From Gerris lacustris (Eukaryota; Arthropoda; Insecta; Hemiptera; Gerridae): a DNA stretch of 64,000 nt. Location of the stretch: positions 43,093,882 to 43,157,881 of the forward strand of contig OX578280.1 of assembly GCA_951217055.1 (NCBI GenBank), read 5' to 3'. The notes beneath the pieces were generated by a model that saw nothing but the letters and a program-made list of their open reading frames with translations, had not been told where the DNA came from and did not search any database. A program made the position numbers and the translations under genes. This document shows, in pieces, positions 54,261 to 64,000 of the stretch; position 1 is the first letter of the stretch, and each line of letters starts with the position of its first letter.

Positions 54261-55867
54261 ACTCACCATCTTAATGTTATCTATTAACTATGTCGAAAAT
54301 CTAAAACTTCATCTTCAACGTACTAGTTGACTTTGGAACTATGCCAGTAGAGATGATGTTTACTGATTCTTAAGCAACAATACCTGATAATGTCAGTCAG
54401 GTGATTACTGTCATATGTTACACCATGATTACGGCGCACGAGCTGTAAAAAAACACGTAATTTCACAAGTTTTTCTACTTCTGATCATATTGGACAAGCC
54501 TTTTGTATAATTTTGTCCCGGACAAGTGTGTTTTAGAAAATTTCATCGAAACCTGTCTAGTAGTTTAAACTCCAGGGTCTGCACAGATTTCAGTGAGCCA
54601 ATTAAAGCTTAACGCTCTATACGTTTAAATTTAAAAACATTTTCTGCAATTACGCAGCACCGAGGATACAAAGTTGTATACGACACTGTATAACCTTATA
54701 TTTAACAAAAAAAAAAAATCTTAATATAAGTCATAGAAAAAATATAAATTAAATAAACAAACTGGTTAACCTATTTGTGCTAAGGAATTGCTATGTCAGA
54801 AAATGTTTTTAAATTTAAACGAGTAGAGTGATTGGTAAAGAAAAGTTTGAGTTTGTGAGGGCAGAGAATAGAGAGGGGGGCAGACAAACAATATCCCTTC
54901 CTTGTTCTGGATGTATTAGACCAAGTAGAACTTACTTGGACAGGGGGAGTAACTTACTTGGCTAAACCAATGATCTCACTACGGAGACTCGGCTTATTTT
55001 TTTACACAAGTGTTTTTGTTGGGATATATATACCTACTAATTATATAAAAAATGGAATGGAACAGTTAAAAAATAACAATTAATAAATCTTTGCTTTAGA
55101 TTTTGCCATTAGCCCTAAATAGATCGTAGCATCTTTTTATAGATTTGGGCTCCTCGAGAGCTAACAATGTGATTAAACCGTGATTAAAATGTCTTCAATT
55201 AATTTTAACAAGAAAATTATCTGAAAATTTCCCGACTAACTAAAAAACAAATTGGGAAGTTCTATTTAAAGAGAAAATCTACTTATCCTATAAGATTCAA
55301 ATTCTCATTTAATTTTCTTCCTCCTAATATGAGATTAGATTTAAGTGCATGGAAAACCTGTTCTTATCTTTAATTTTCACTCAAAAGATAGTTTTTCCAC
55401 CACACTTTCCCTCTGAAACAATACTACCAACTTAAACCGTCTTTAATTTACCAACAAAAAATATCCCTAAATCTATTTCTCTATTTTCCAATTTATATAA
55501 TATTATTCATCCTCTTTTAATCTTAAAAAATGGAAAAATTAATTTGTATGATTAATTTATATCTCCATTTGTACTAAACTCTTTTCAATAAAAAGGAAAT
55601 CATTTTCAAATTGATATATTTCATTTCCTTCTACCTTCTATTTTTTTAATTTTATTATCAAGGTTTTCTTTACAATTGGTTGGTTAAATAATTTGAAAAA
55701 TTGGAAAAATATCTTGCCATAGTATTCAGTCTTTACAAAAAAGAAAATTACATTTTAATATAAATGATTATTGTGAGATTCTTTCGTTCTTCTCTTTCAA
55801 TATCTGTTCATAATATGCATATATAACAGTCATAATGTACCTATTCTATCTATTTATTATTATTTTT
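54261..55867. other. No gene; one repeat fragment
   Basis: 54,470-54,600 contains the complement of TACTTTCTC-family sequence ('gtagtttaaactccagggtctgcacag', aaaatttcatcgaaac). A purine-rich patch with paired 'acttacttgg' words lies at 54,860-54,965. The rest is AT-rich. Confidence 0.4.
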
Positions 55868-56870
55868 CTTCCCAGCTTACCGAAGGTTATGGAAACTATG
55901 AGATCGTTCTGAAAAACGATTTTTTTGTATGGCTCCGATTTAAAAAATTCCAAGACAGAATTCCGTTTCAGATATCAGGGACCATGTTTCACAAATATTT
56001 ACATTTATTTACACATATATCTTTAAAAATACACATCAGATTTGTGTGAAATTTTGATGGATTATCGAAAGTAGCCTGCAGATGGCCCCAGATTAATTAT
56101 AACTGTCTGCGCTCGTTAAATGTTGCTGAATTGCTATACTCCAGGAGATAGCGTGCAAAAAAGTGTCTGACTAACATCAAGCTAGAATTTTGTGTGTAAG
56201 TGAATGTTTTATTGCCATTTAAGAATATACGGTCGGCTATGTTCGTTGATAGGGGAACACATTCATTTGGAGAAATATTTTACTAACGAACCTATGAATT
56301 TACAAACTACCATCGACTTGATTATTGGTCTATTAACGAAGTTCGCACTCAGGATCATGAAAATCACATTGTCCACCAAAAAGAGCGGTACATGGCCGCT
56401 CTCCACACCGGTTATTTTTTATTTTTCTTTTTTTTCAAATGCCTATTGACAAGCTATGTTCCACAGACGGATATGTAATAACCTTTAATCCAACAAATTT
56501 TGAACAAAAGATTAGTTCACTTAGAGTTAATAATAAATAAAAAATAAATAAATGGTGGGTAACCAAGTATAAAAGAGTGCCCCGCAGACGACCTTAGCCG
56601 ACCGTATATTCTTAAAAGGCACCAAAACATTTACTTATACCCAAAAGTCTAGCTTGATGTTAGTCAGACACATTTTTGCTATCTCCTGGACTAATACTTT
56701 AATTCAAGTAAAATATCAAAACAATTTTGACAGATTTAATAAACGGGGAAAATTAAATAAATGTGACAATAATAAGTTGTAAAAACATAAAAGCATTAAA
56801 GTATTCGAAAAAGGACGCGAGGAAGCTATGTGCCACAATAATTGGCAGACTTTTTTCCTTTCCAAAATCA
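55868..56870 (+). repeat. GCTTACCG-family repeat interrupted by a TAGTCCAG element
   Basis: Starts cttcccagcttaccgaagg, then ctccgatttaaaaaattcc and tttcagatatcaggga; resumes after the insertion at about 56,700 and ends 'gctatgtgccacaataattggcagac'. Confidence 0.65.
56137..56693. mobile_element. TAGTCCAG-family MITE, 557 bp
   Basis: Starts TACTCCAGGAGATAGC (one change from TAGTCCAGG) and ends GCTATCTCCTGGACTA. Arms of about 100 bp: 56,137-56,243 and 56,593-56,693, sharing gtctgactaacatcaagct and aagaatatacggtcggct with complements. Non-coding centre. Flanks CTA/ATA show no exact 3-bp duplication. Confidence 0.8.
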
Positions 56871-57959
56871 AAATTTCACTCACATTTTACGTTTTAGACC
56901 TTCCTGAACAAATTTTGTTTTGTGCCAGTGTGTCTGTCGGTCCACGTGACTTTGAATCCTTGTCATACACATAACTTCCATAATTTTCATCTGTATTTTA
57001 TTATCAGTAATATTATTAGATATTAATTCACCCATTTTCATTTTTTAAAACAATTTTTTACTATATGTACAATAAATCGGTGTCCCAATTTTTTCCCCCT
57101 ATATAATTGCTTTTCCAAAACCAATATCTTTTATTTCCCAAAAATAAAATCAAGGTAAAATTTGAAATAAATTACAATAAAGATCCTATCTATAGCATAT
57201 TTTTTTATATTCTGACCCAAATTATATCAACTAAGCATTTACTACTAGATAAAGAAGACCTTATGCTACATTTTATTTATGATAAAAGAAAAAAGTGTCA
57301 ATTTCGTGATCAATTAATCATAATAAATTGTTTTAGCTTTAATAAACTATATAGTTCTAGTTTTGTAAAACAAAACAATCGGGATATATATACCGATGGT
57401 TTTGTTTTACTAAACCTTGGTCTAATTAAAAAGAAATTCCAAATCAATTTTACAAAAACAGAACACCTAAAATTTATTTTAAAAATCCACCAGCATACGT
57501 AGCGCAGGAATATAAACAATAACAAATAATCTCAGGGAAATAACATTGAAAATCACAGGGAAGTACTTGCATCCAAGTACTTTTTAGGTTTTGTTGGTTA
57601 TTAGGCATATACATTGTTATATGCTGAAATAACATTTATTATTTCCTCATCCGCCCTATATGAAAGCTTAAAAAAAAAACCTTATATTTACTGATCCTCG
57701 CTATCCTAAAAATAATAAAATGTAATTATTTCACAGTAGATACCCACCCTTTCTTAGATTTAAATAAAGCCTAAATTAATACACGTACGACTGACAAACT
57801 TTGAACCTTAACTCCAGAACTGCTGTTTACAGCCTTTAGTGTAACATCTAAACTTTGAGATTATGTAAAAATTCTAACGTGTCCTGAAAAATAACCAACT
57901 GAATAAGGACTAATGTGAAGCCTTCATGGTAACAAAATATGATAAAATTAACAGTACAC
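56871..57959. other. No recognised gene; one long orphan open frame
   Basis: 57,107-57,502 (+) is open for 131 codons (MLFQNQYLLFPKNK...), the longest unassigned frame in the window. Codons are extremely AT-rich, no domain or splice pattern is visible, and chance is a reasonable explanation at this composition. Confidence 0.35.
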
Positions 57960-58600
57960 AAAATTTAGAGACTATTAAAACAACATTTCTCAAATGTAAT
58001 CTAACGTAGCGGGATCTAGAACATCAATAATAGTGCGCAGAAATATTGAAGATTCCCCTAAACACTTTAATAATACTAATACTGCACAAGAACATTAAAG
58101 ATTACCGGACTAAACACTTCAGTAATATTATGCAATACCATTAAAGACTTTCCTAAACACTTAAAAAATACAGCCCAATAACATTTAAGATTTCCCAAAA
58201 CAATTTAACAAAACTGCACAATAGCATTGATTTTTTCCCTCTGCACTCTGTGAAACCTATTGCACAATATTATTGCGCAAACGGTCAATGTTTCTCAAAT
58301 TTTTCAATGCATTTTGAGTTAACCTTTCACTCATATTAAAAGGCTTCTCAATGCATTTTGAGGTTGAAAGGTTTCTCAATGCATTTTGAGTTAGCCTTTT
58401 ACTCATATTAAATGACTTCTCAATGCATTTTGAGGTTGAAAGGTTTCTCAATGCATATTGAGTTAGCCTTTTACTCTGATTAAAAGGCTTCACAATGATG
58501 GTCAGTAGTATTGCACCTTTTTGAGGTTTTGACAGCCTTTCACTCATATTAAAAGGCTTCTCAATGATGGTCAATAATATTGCACGCCTTAAATATTGCA
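57960..58600. repeat. Minisatellite block with two unit types
   Basis: 57,985-58,250: about five degenerate units of ~55-60 bp built from 'cattaaagatt.ccctaaacacttta.taatact'. 58,289-58,590: about four units of ~70 bp built from ttctcaatgcattttgag and 'ttagccttttactcatattaaaagg'. The minus-strand frame through the second block (105 codons) merely encodes the repeat. Confidence 0.8.
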
Positions 58601-59485
58601 GAACATTATTGCTCGTCTAGGGTCCGCTTTAGCTTAAATAATATTGTAAGATGCTGGTGATGAGTAAAGGAATGATTGATGAATAGCACTTCCTCCTAGA
58701 CCATTACAATATGCATGTATTTATTTGTTCATGCGTTTCACTATTATAGTGTTTTATCAACTTGAAACTACGATACCAACCTATTTGCTTTCATTTACAA
58801 CGCTTGCATGAATATTAAAATATAAATACGACAAAATAATTGACTTGATAAATAAAATCTTGTACAAATAAAATTTGTTAATCTGAACTAATATTGTCTT
58901 TTAATCTTAAATTTCAGAATACCATTAGCACAGATTAAATCCAATTCAAAATCGCATCATACCGATACTCAGTCTTGTTTCACTTAAATTTCCTCAGTGT
59001 TGCTATAAGCAGTATTATTTCAATTTCCAAATAGCCAAGAGAAATCCGGGGTTTTCTTTCCGTGGAAAGGATCTCTCTTCTGAAAGAAGAGATTTTTAGT
59101 TAAAAATATAAACAAGAGAAGAGAGGAAAAGATAAGGAGTCAAAGGAAAAAGGACCAAGATAAAGGACCTGCTAGCTTGATCTAGGTCCTTTCTAAACTA
59201 GGATAGTATTTGCACATAGACTCGGATTTACCAGATAACAGAGTGTTTCGAGAAAAACATAGAATAACCACTAAGAAAATTCCTTTTCTACTCTTCTAAA
59301 GAATTTCAACCACTCTCTATTCTGGACCTTAATCCATGTCCTTTATAGAACTTCAGGACAGACTCCATTATATAACAAGGTCTACTGGATATTAAACTAT
59401 ATCTTGTGTTGCATTTATTTATTTTTAATCGCTCGGATTCATAACATTAATTATAATATTTTTTTACGTTTTTTTTCAAGTTAAT
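58601..59485. other. No gene seen
   Basis: AT-rich; two short repeated words around aaggaccta at 59,150-59,190 only. Confidence 0.4.
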
Positions 59486-59720
59486 TTACTACTTCCAAAC
59501 TTACTAAAGGGAATGGAAGCATGTCAATTGTTATTGAACAACGAAAATTTTGGATCACTCCAGAAATCAGATTCAGATATCAGGTACCATTTTGGGTCCC
59601 GTCTCTGACGGTCTGTCCGACATTTTGCGAACCAACATATCTCAAAAACTACTTGTCTGATTATTATGAGATTTAAGGGGTAGGTCATAATTAGTCCATT
59701 GTTCGTTTCATAGTTTTGAG
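59486..59720 (+). repeat. GCTTACCG-family fragment
   Basis: 'acttccaaacttactaaaggga' in place of the usual head, then 'cagatatcaggtaccattttgggtcc' and 'caaaaactacttgtctgattattatgag'. Diverged 5' half only. Confidence 0.5.
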
Positions 59721-61014
59721 AACAATTTCGAGAAGAGGAGATTCTACAAAAGTACCAATCAATGTACCAATTCGCTGAGAGGTGCATTCATTAATCACAA
59801 CATGTTCCCTCTATTTTAAGCAATGGATAAATACTGTTAATATATATAACATTTAATATAGCAGTTTACAAATTGCAAGCTGGCATGCAAATAGAAAATG
59901 TCCAATGATTGCGTTAATGCTTGTCACGTCGGAGCCGAATTTAAGGAGTTGAGTACACCAGGATATATTTGGTGTTCGCGTTCGCCTAGTATTGTAGTAA
60001 TTTAATAATTATCTAGATAATGCAAGCGCTCATTATCTGTTGGTCATGGTGCAACATTATATGGCTTATACTCACAATAAAATCTACTTTTTAAAACAAA
60101 ATTGAGAAAATCTTAATAATAATATTAAGTCTATAAAAATACGTCCTTCAGAAAGAAAAGTAAAAGTAATAATACTTAATATGTATAATAGTATTGTATT
60201 GAAACTAATTATATTTATAACATATTTAAATAATCATTTTTATATTAAATACGTCATAAGATATAAGTTTATAATTTAAAACTAATTAGACAATTAATTA
60301 CTAAACATTTATCTTTTTTTTATCAGTAATATATTAAAAACGTAGTAAGAAATGTTAAAAAAATGTTCAAAGTAAAATTGAATAATATCGAATACCTCGT
60401 GTCTAAAATATTTGGCATAGTTTCATTATAATTATAATTTTCTAGGATTTTTTTTTGTCTAAATAATGTAGTCTTGATAATTTGATTAATGTTGTAGTGT
60501 AACCTATATTTCAAGCATCGGAACATTATATTTAATTTAACAAAAAAAAAAAATCCAATATATAAAGTGAAAAAGTGAAAAGGTAATTTATTATGTGGCA
60601 GTCCGGTAATATAACATCGTTTATATTTTGAAATAATTGGGATGACACAACAATTATATTTTTAGAGTTTGATGGATTTGCAGGTTTGAAAAAATTAATC
60701 GTATTTTATCTTATATTCGTGAATAATTGTAAATACTGAATCACAAATGCAATTTAAATACATATAATTAGAATAATTAATTGTATTATTAAAGAGCGAC
60801 ATTCGTTATTATTATATCAGAATATGTAATAATGGTCGACATACGTCCTTTACATCAATCGTTCTGCGGATCATTCGGGAATCGTTAAGAACAGGTTTTA
60901 TGGGAAGGTGCTTACTTCATTTCTAAAATTATCTTAAGGTTGGAACGGGTTAGTAACTCTTCCGAAATGTACTAAAAACATTGATGGAAACCAAACAGAT
61001 AGAGAGCCTTTCTA
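59721..61014. other. No gene seen
   Basis: AT-rich, no frame or repeat of note. Confidence 0.4.
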
Positions 61015-61018
61015 TTAA

Positions 61019-61214
61019 ACCAGCCATTCACGGTCCAACTTGGTCGTACGGCACGGGGTGGGACTTGTTGGATCCGTGTTGGATGCACGGGGAATCCAAC
61101 TCGACTTTGTCGTACGACATGTTGCCAACCACCCCACTCCCAGTCCAACTGTCGTAACGTATTGGCTCGTGGAGTGAGTGTTGTACGACATAGTTAGACC
61201 GTGAATGGCCGGTT
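61019..61214. mobile_element. 196-bp MITE flanked by TTAA
   Basis: Inverted ends ACCAGCCATTCACGG and CCGTGAATGGCCGGT, with further inverted matches inward (gtcgtac). TTAA at 61,015-61,018 and 61,215-61,218 fits a 4-bp TTAA duplication as made by piggyBac and Kolobok transposases. GC content far above the surroundings. Confidence 0.8.
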
Positions 61215-61218
61215 TTAA

Positions 61219-61884
61219 CATGTGTCACGATTGTCTACTACCACTGAAAATTTTTTTTACCAAAAACAGTTTACTATTCGGAGGTAAAATGAAGTTTTAG
61301 GTGTTCTACCAGAATTGGGTTGACATTGACCAGGTGTCAGTCTAAACTTAAAATAACGTTTAGTATTTCTTACTAAAAAAAATTAGTAAAATTATAAATG
61401 ATCTAATTTGCCAGAATTGTGTTTTAATTTACCAAAAGTTTAGCAACATTTATTTTTTAACCCTTCAACCAACATTTTAGTTAAAATTTTAAATATTTTA
61501 CTATAAATCAAGTAATAATAGCCCTATTACCTTGTTATTAAATATTTAGCCTAGAGTTTGGTAAAATTATGCCTAAATCAATTTACCAGATACAGGTTAT
61601 AATAATAAAAAATATTTATTTAAACCATTATCTGGTTAAAAAATTATTAACTGCCCATTTTACCAAACAGATTTGTTATTTGTTTGTCATTTACAAATAA
61701 GTTTAGTAAAAGGTCTAGATTCTCGATTGATAAGATCCTCTCGCCCCTTAGCTCCTTCGTTTATTTATATAGGGTGGGGGTACTTCCTATCTCAGTTAGC
61801 CGCTTCCCTTCGAGCAGTCAATGTCATTATAACATCGCAACGCAAGTGCTAAATTTATTCATGGAGCTGGAACCAGATGTAGAT
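61219..61884. other. No gene seen
   Basis: AT-rich; nothing recognised. Confidence 0.4.
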
Positions 61885-64000
61885 TAGGGTGGGTCGAAAA
61901 AACACTTTTTTCGAGATCGTAACCACCGTACCTCTAAAAACTTGCCATTTCATGAGAAAACCCCGAGGAAAAAATTTGAGCCAAATCGGGCCCCCCCTAG
62001 GTCTCCCGCTAGGGGGTCAAAGTTTTGAAATTTTTGAAAATTCACGATTTAAACTCATTTTTTGGGCTTTTTTACTATGTTAGTCATTTGTAATCTATGT
62101 TTAAGGCATGTTTCTATAATCTACAATTGTTTCTGTATAAGAAAATGCCTTTATGTGATAAAAATAAATAATACGATGCAACATAACAAATGACGTATAT
62201 AATTATTATGGTAAAAACCCAAAACGTCAAATTAAACTATTTTTCAATTTTAGGTTGCCTCTCCTAGCTTATTTTTGACTTATAATGCTACAAATCAAAA
62301 AAAATTGTCAGAACTTACCACAAGAAGGTATTGCAATTCGAGCTCCACCTAATAAACCCCCCCCCCCCCCCTCCCCTGATTTTGGAAAATTCAATTAGTG
62401 CAAACTAAATTTGAGAATTTTATCATTACTTACAACTAAATACAAACTATTTTGTTTTAAACTACTATAGCAATATATACAATACTAATATTTAACTTAT
62501 ATATTATACAAATTATAATTACAAAATTAAAATAATATGTCTGATTTTTTTTTTCTATAATCTTAACGGAAAAATCTTTTTTACTCTCGAATTTAGGAAT
62601 TTTTTCCCCTATTGTTTAATGTCTGGAGAATAAGAAATAACGATCCTCTGTTTTATGAATGTCACTGGAAGCTTTTGCATATCAGAGCACATCATGAAGT
62701 ATGGTCATGGGAACAATTGATGGAAGGACTTCAAATCATTGAGAAAAGAGCTTCAAGAAATGAGGGAGATCTCACAACAGTTAGAGCAAAAGTCGAGGAA
62801 AATCTAGATGACACAGGAAGACCGCTTACTTCATCTGAAACTACAGAAACAAGTGCCACTGATTCAGAGTTTGAGGTAAATATCCGGCAAATAAGTAACC
62901 AAATGAGAATACCTCTTCACTCTTCCGACTCTGGCAGAGGTCAAGTAAGAACGGGTGTTTCTAACAGAGCAGCTGCGATGATAGCCTCCGCTAACCTTGC
63001 TGACGCAGGCATTTTAGATTCTTCACCACCATGTGTGATAGATCACAGTAAAGTTCGCAGGGAGAAGCAAGTCCAATATATTGAATAAAAAAAATCGAAG
63101 GAAAAACAAAAATTACTTTGAACGGACTATATTTAGATGGCACAAAGGTCGAAACAGTGGAACTTACAAAGAAAGGTACAAAGATCCATAAAACAATTGA
63201 GAAAGAGGAAAATTTTGTGCTCCTCCAAGAACCAGGATCTAAATATTTGGACTTGGTAACTCCGTTAAGTGGAACTTAAGTGGAACTGTCTTCAATCTTT
63301 AATTATTTAAAAGAAAAAATATTGAATGTTCAGATTTGTTGGTATTTGGCTGCGATGGAACCAATTTAAATACTGGAATAAGAAGAGGTGCCATAAGACT
63401 TGCAGAATGCAGACTAGGAAGATCTCTACAGTGGTTAATATGCCTACTTCATAGCAATGAGTTGCCACTTCGGCATCTAATACAGCATTTGGATGGCAAG
63501 ACTAAAGGTCCATATATGTATTCTGGGCCAATAGATATAGATAATGAAGTTAGAAAGTATGGATGGAATAAAGTTCTGACTGCATGTAACAGGAATTTTG
63601 AAAACAAAGAGACATCAAAATTCCTAAAATTAATTTTGATGCCTCAAACTACGTTAATATGATTGACTGGAGCATTATAAAAGTGACAAACACCGCTGAC
63701 AAGAGTCATTTCTACAGATGAGGTCACAGCAGCAGTATTAGACGGTCGAATCCCTCAAACTAATTTAAATTATCCTAGTCATACTCAGGCTGTTGAGCGC
63801 TGGGTAAAGCTGGTTACAAAAGCTTCCAGTGACATTCATAAAACAGAGGATCGTTATTTCTTATTCTCCAGACATTAAACAATAGGGGAAAAAATTCCTA
63901 AATTCGAGAGTAAAAAAGATTTTTCCGTTAAGATTATAGAAAAAAAAATCAGACATATTATTTAAATTTTGTAATTATAATTTGTATAATATATAAGTTA
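61885..64000. mobile_element. DNA transposon, decayed, running off the window
   Basis: Probable left end TAGGGTGGGTCG at 61,885. Bases 62,493-62,676 and 63,817-64,000 are reverse complements (184 bp, a few differences); because the right copy is cut by the window edge, the full inverted arm is probably longer and may reach back to 61,885. Between the arms is a plus-strand gene broken into several frames. A C-run of about 15 lies at 62,356-62,371. Confidence 0.75.
62640..63836 (+). pseudogene. Frameshifted transposon protein gene
   Basis: Pieces in order: 62,612-63,088, N-terminal region ending ASANLADAGILDSSPPCVI and DHSKVRREKQVQ; 63,108-63,281, another frame with KITLNGLYLDGTKVETVEL and LLQEPGSKYLDLVTPLSGT; 63,336-63,600, DGTNLNTGIRRGAIRLAE, LGRSLQWLICLLHSNELPLR, HLIQHLDGKTKGP; then IPKINFDASNYVNMIDWSII in a third frame; then PSHTQAVERWVKLVTKAS. 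These blocks are those of a large protein family that recurs in many arthropod genomes with the DGTxxNTG and LHxNELPxRH motifs, thought to be transposon-encoded; I cannot name its superfamily. At least three frameshifts and a central deletion make it a pseudogene. The first ~20 codons of the 5' frame lie in the inverted arm. Confidence 0.75.

Noticed and set aside
58257..58574. 105-codon repeat protein
   Set aside because: Direct translation of the minisatellite; repeat unit not kept in multiples of three throughout and no start context.

Overview
The window is AT-rich eukaryotic DNA (roughly 70-75 % A+T), intergenic or intronic, and dominated by transposable elements of types typical of arthropods. 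Jockey-like LINE fragments, a mag-like Ty3/gypsy element, an initiator preceded by a TATA box, and a cysteine-rich protein family common in arthropod genomes all point to an insect; the species cannot be read from the sequence. There are no bacterial-style operons, no rRNA genes and no clearly intact tRNA gene.

Host genes are sparse. One minus-strand gene is well supported at its 5' end: a TATA box and initiator near 20.1 kb, and a first coding exon at 19,949-19,991 encoding a signal peptide and ending in a consensus donor. A 45-codon exon with good splice sites at 2,629-2,763 has the same orientation and may belong to the same gene, with a first intron of many kilobases filled with repeats. 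Its function is not recognised.

Region by region. 1-9 kb: a 0.9-kb foldback element, a tRNA-derived SINE-like repeat and two long hairpins made from it (one with perfect 77-bp arms), a LINE 3' end and a Helitron-like 3' terminus. 9-20 kb: mostly featureless AT-rich DNA with three long (TA)n tracts, a nested palindrome and two tandem-repeat blocks inside the putative first intron. 20.6-25.3 kb: a Ty3/gypsy LTR element with identical LTRs but broken coding sequence, inserted in the tail of a tRNA-derived SINE. 25-39 kb: a dense nest of inverted-repeat elements. Two members of a TAGTCCAG-ended family with TIRs of about 0.5 kb are dated relative to one another by empty sites in partner arms. One carries both ends of a decayed cysteine-rich (CXC-like) protein gene; the host element around it carries a scrap resembling a tyrosine-recombinase N-terminus. 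41-46 kb: TA tracts, a Jockey-like relic carrying a 0.7-kb MITE, and a SINE copy. 48.8-53.9 kb (minus): a nearly full-length LINE whose ORF1 and ORF2 share one frame and are separated by a single UGA. 55-59 kb: a small TAGTCCAG element nested in another repeat, then minisatellites. 61-64 kb: a TTAA-flanked MITE, then a DNA transposon with 184-bp internal inverted repeats and a frameshifted ORF, running off the window.

The elements form a record of nested insertions, not a cooperating gene set. The most novel-looking items are the TAGTCCAG family with its captured or native cysteine-rich gene, the LINE with in-frame UGA, and the SINE-derived perfect hairpin.
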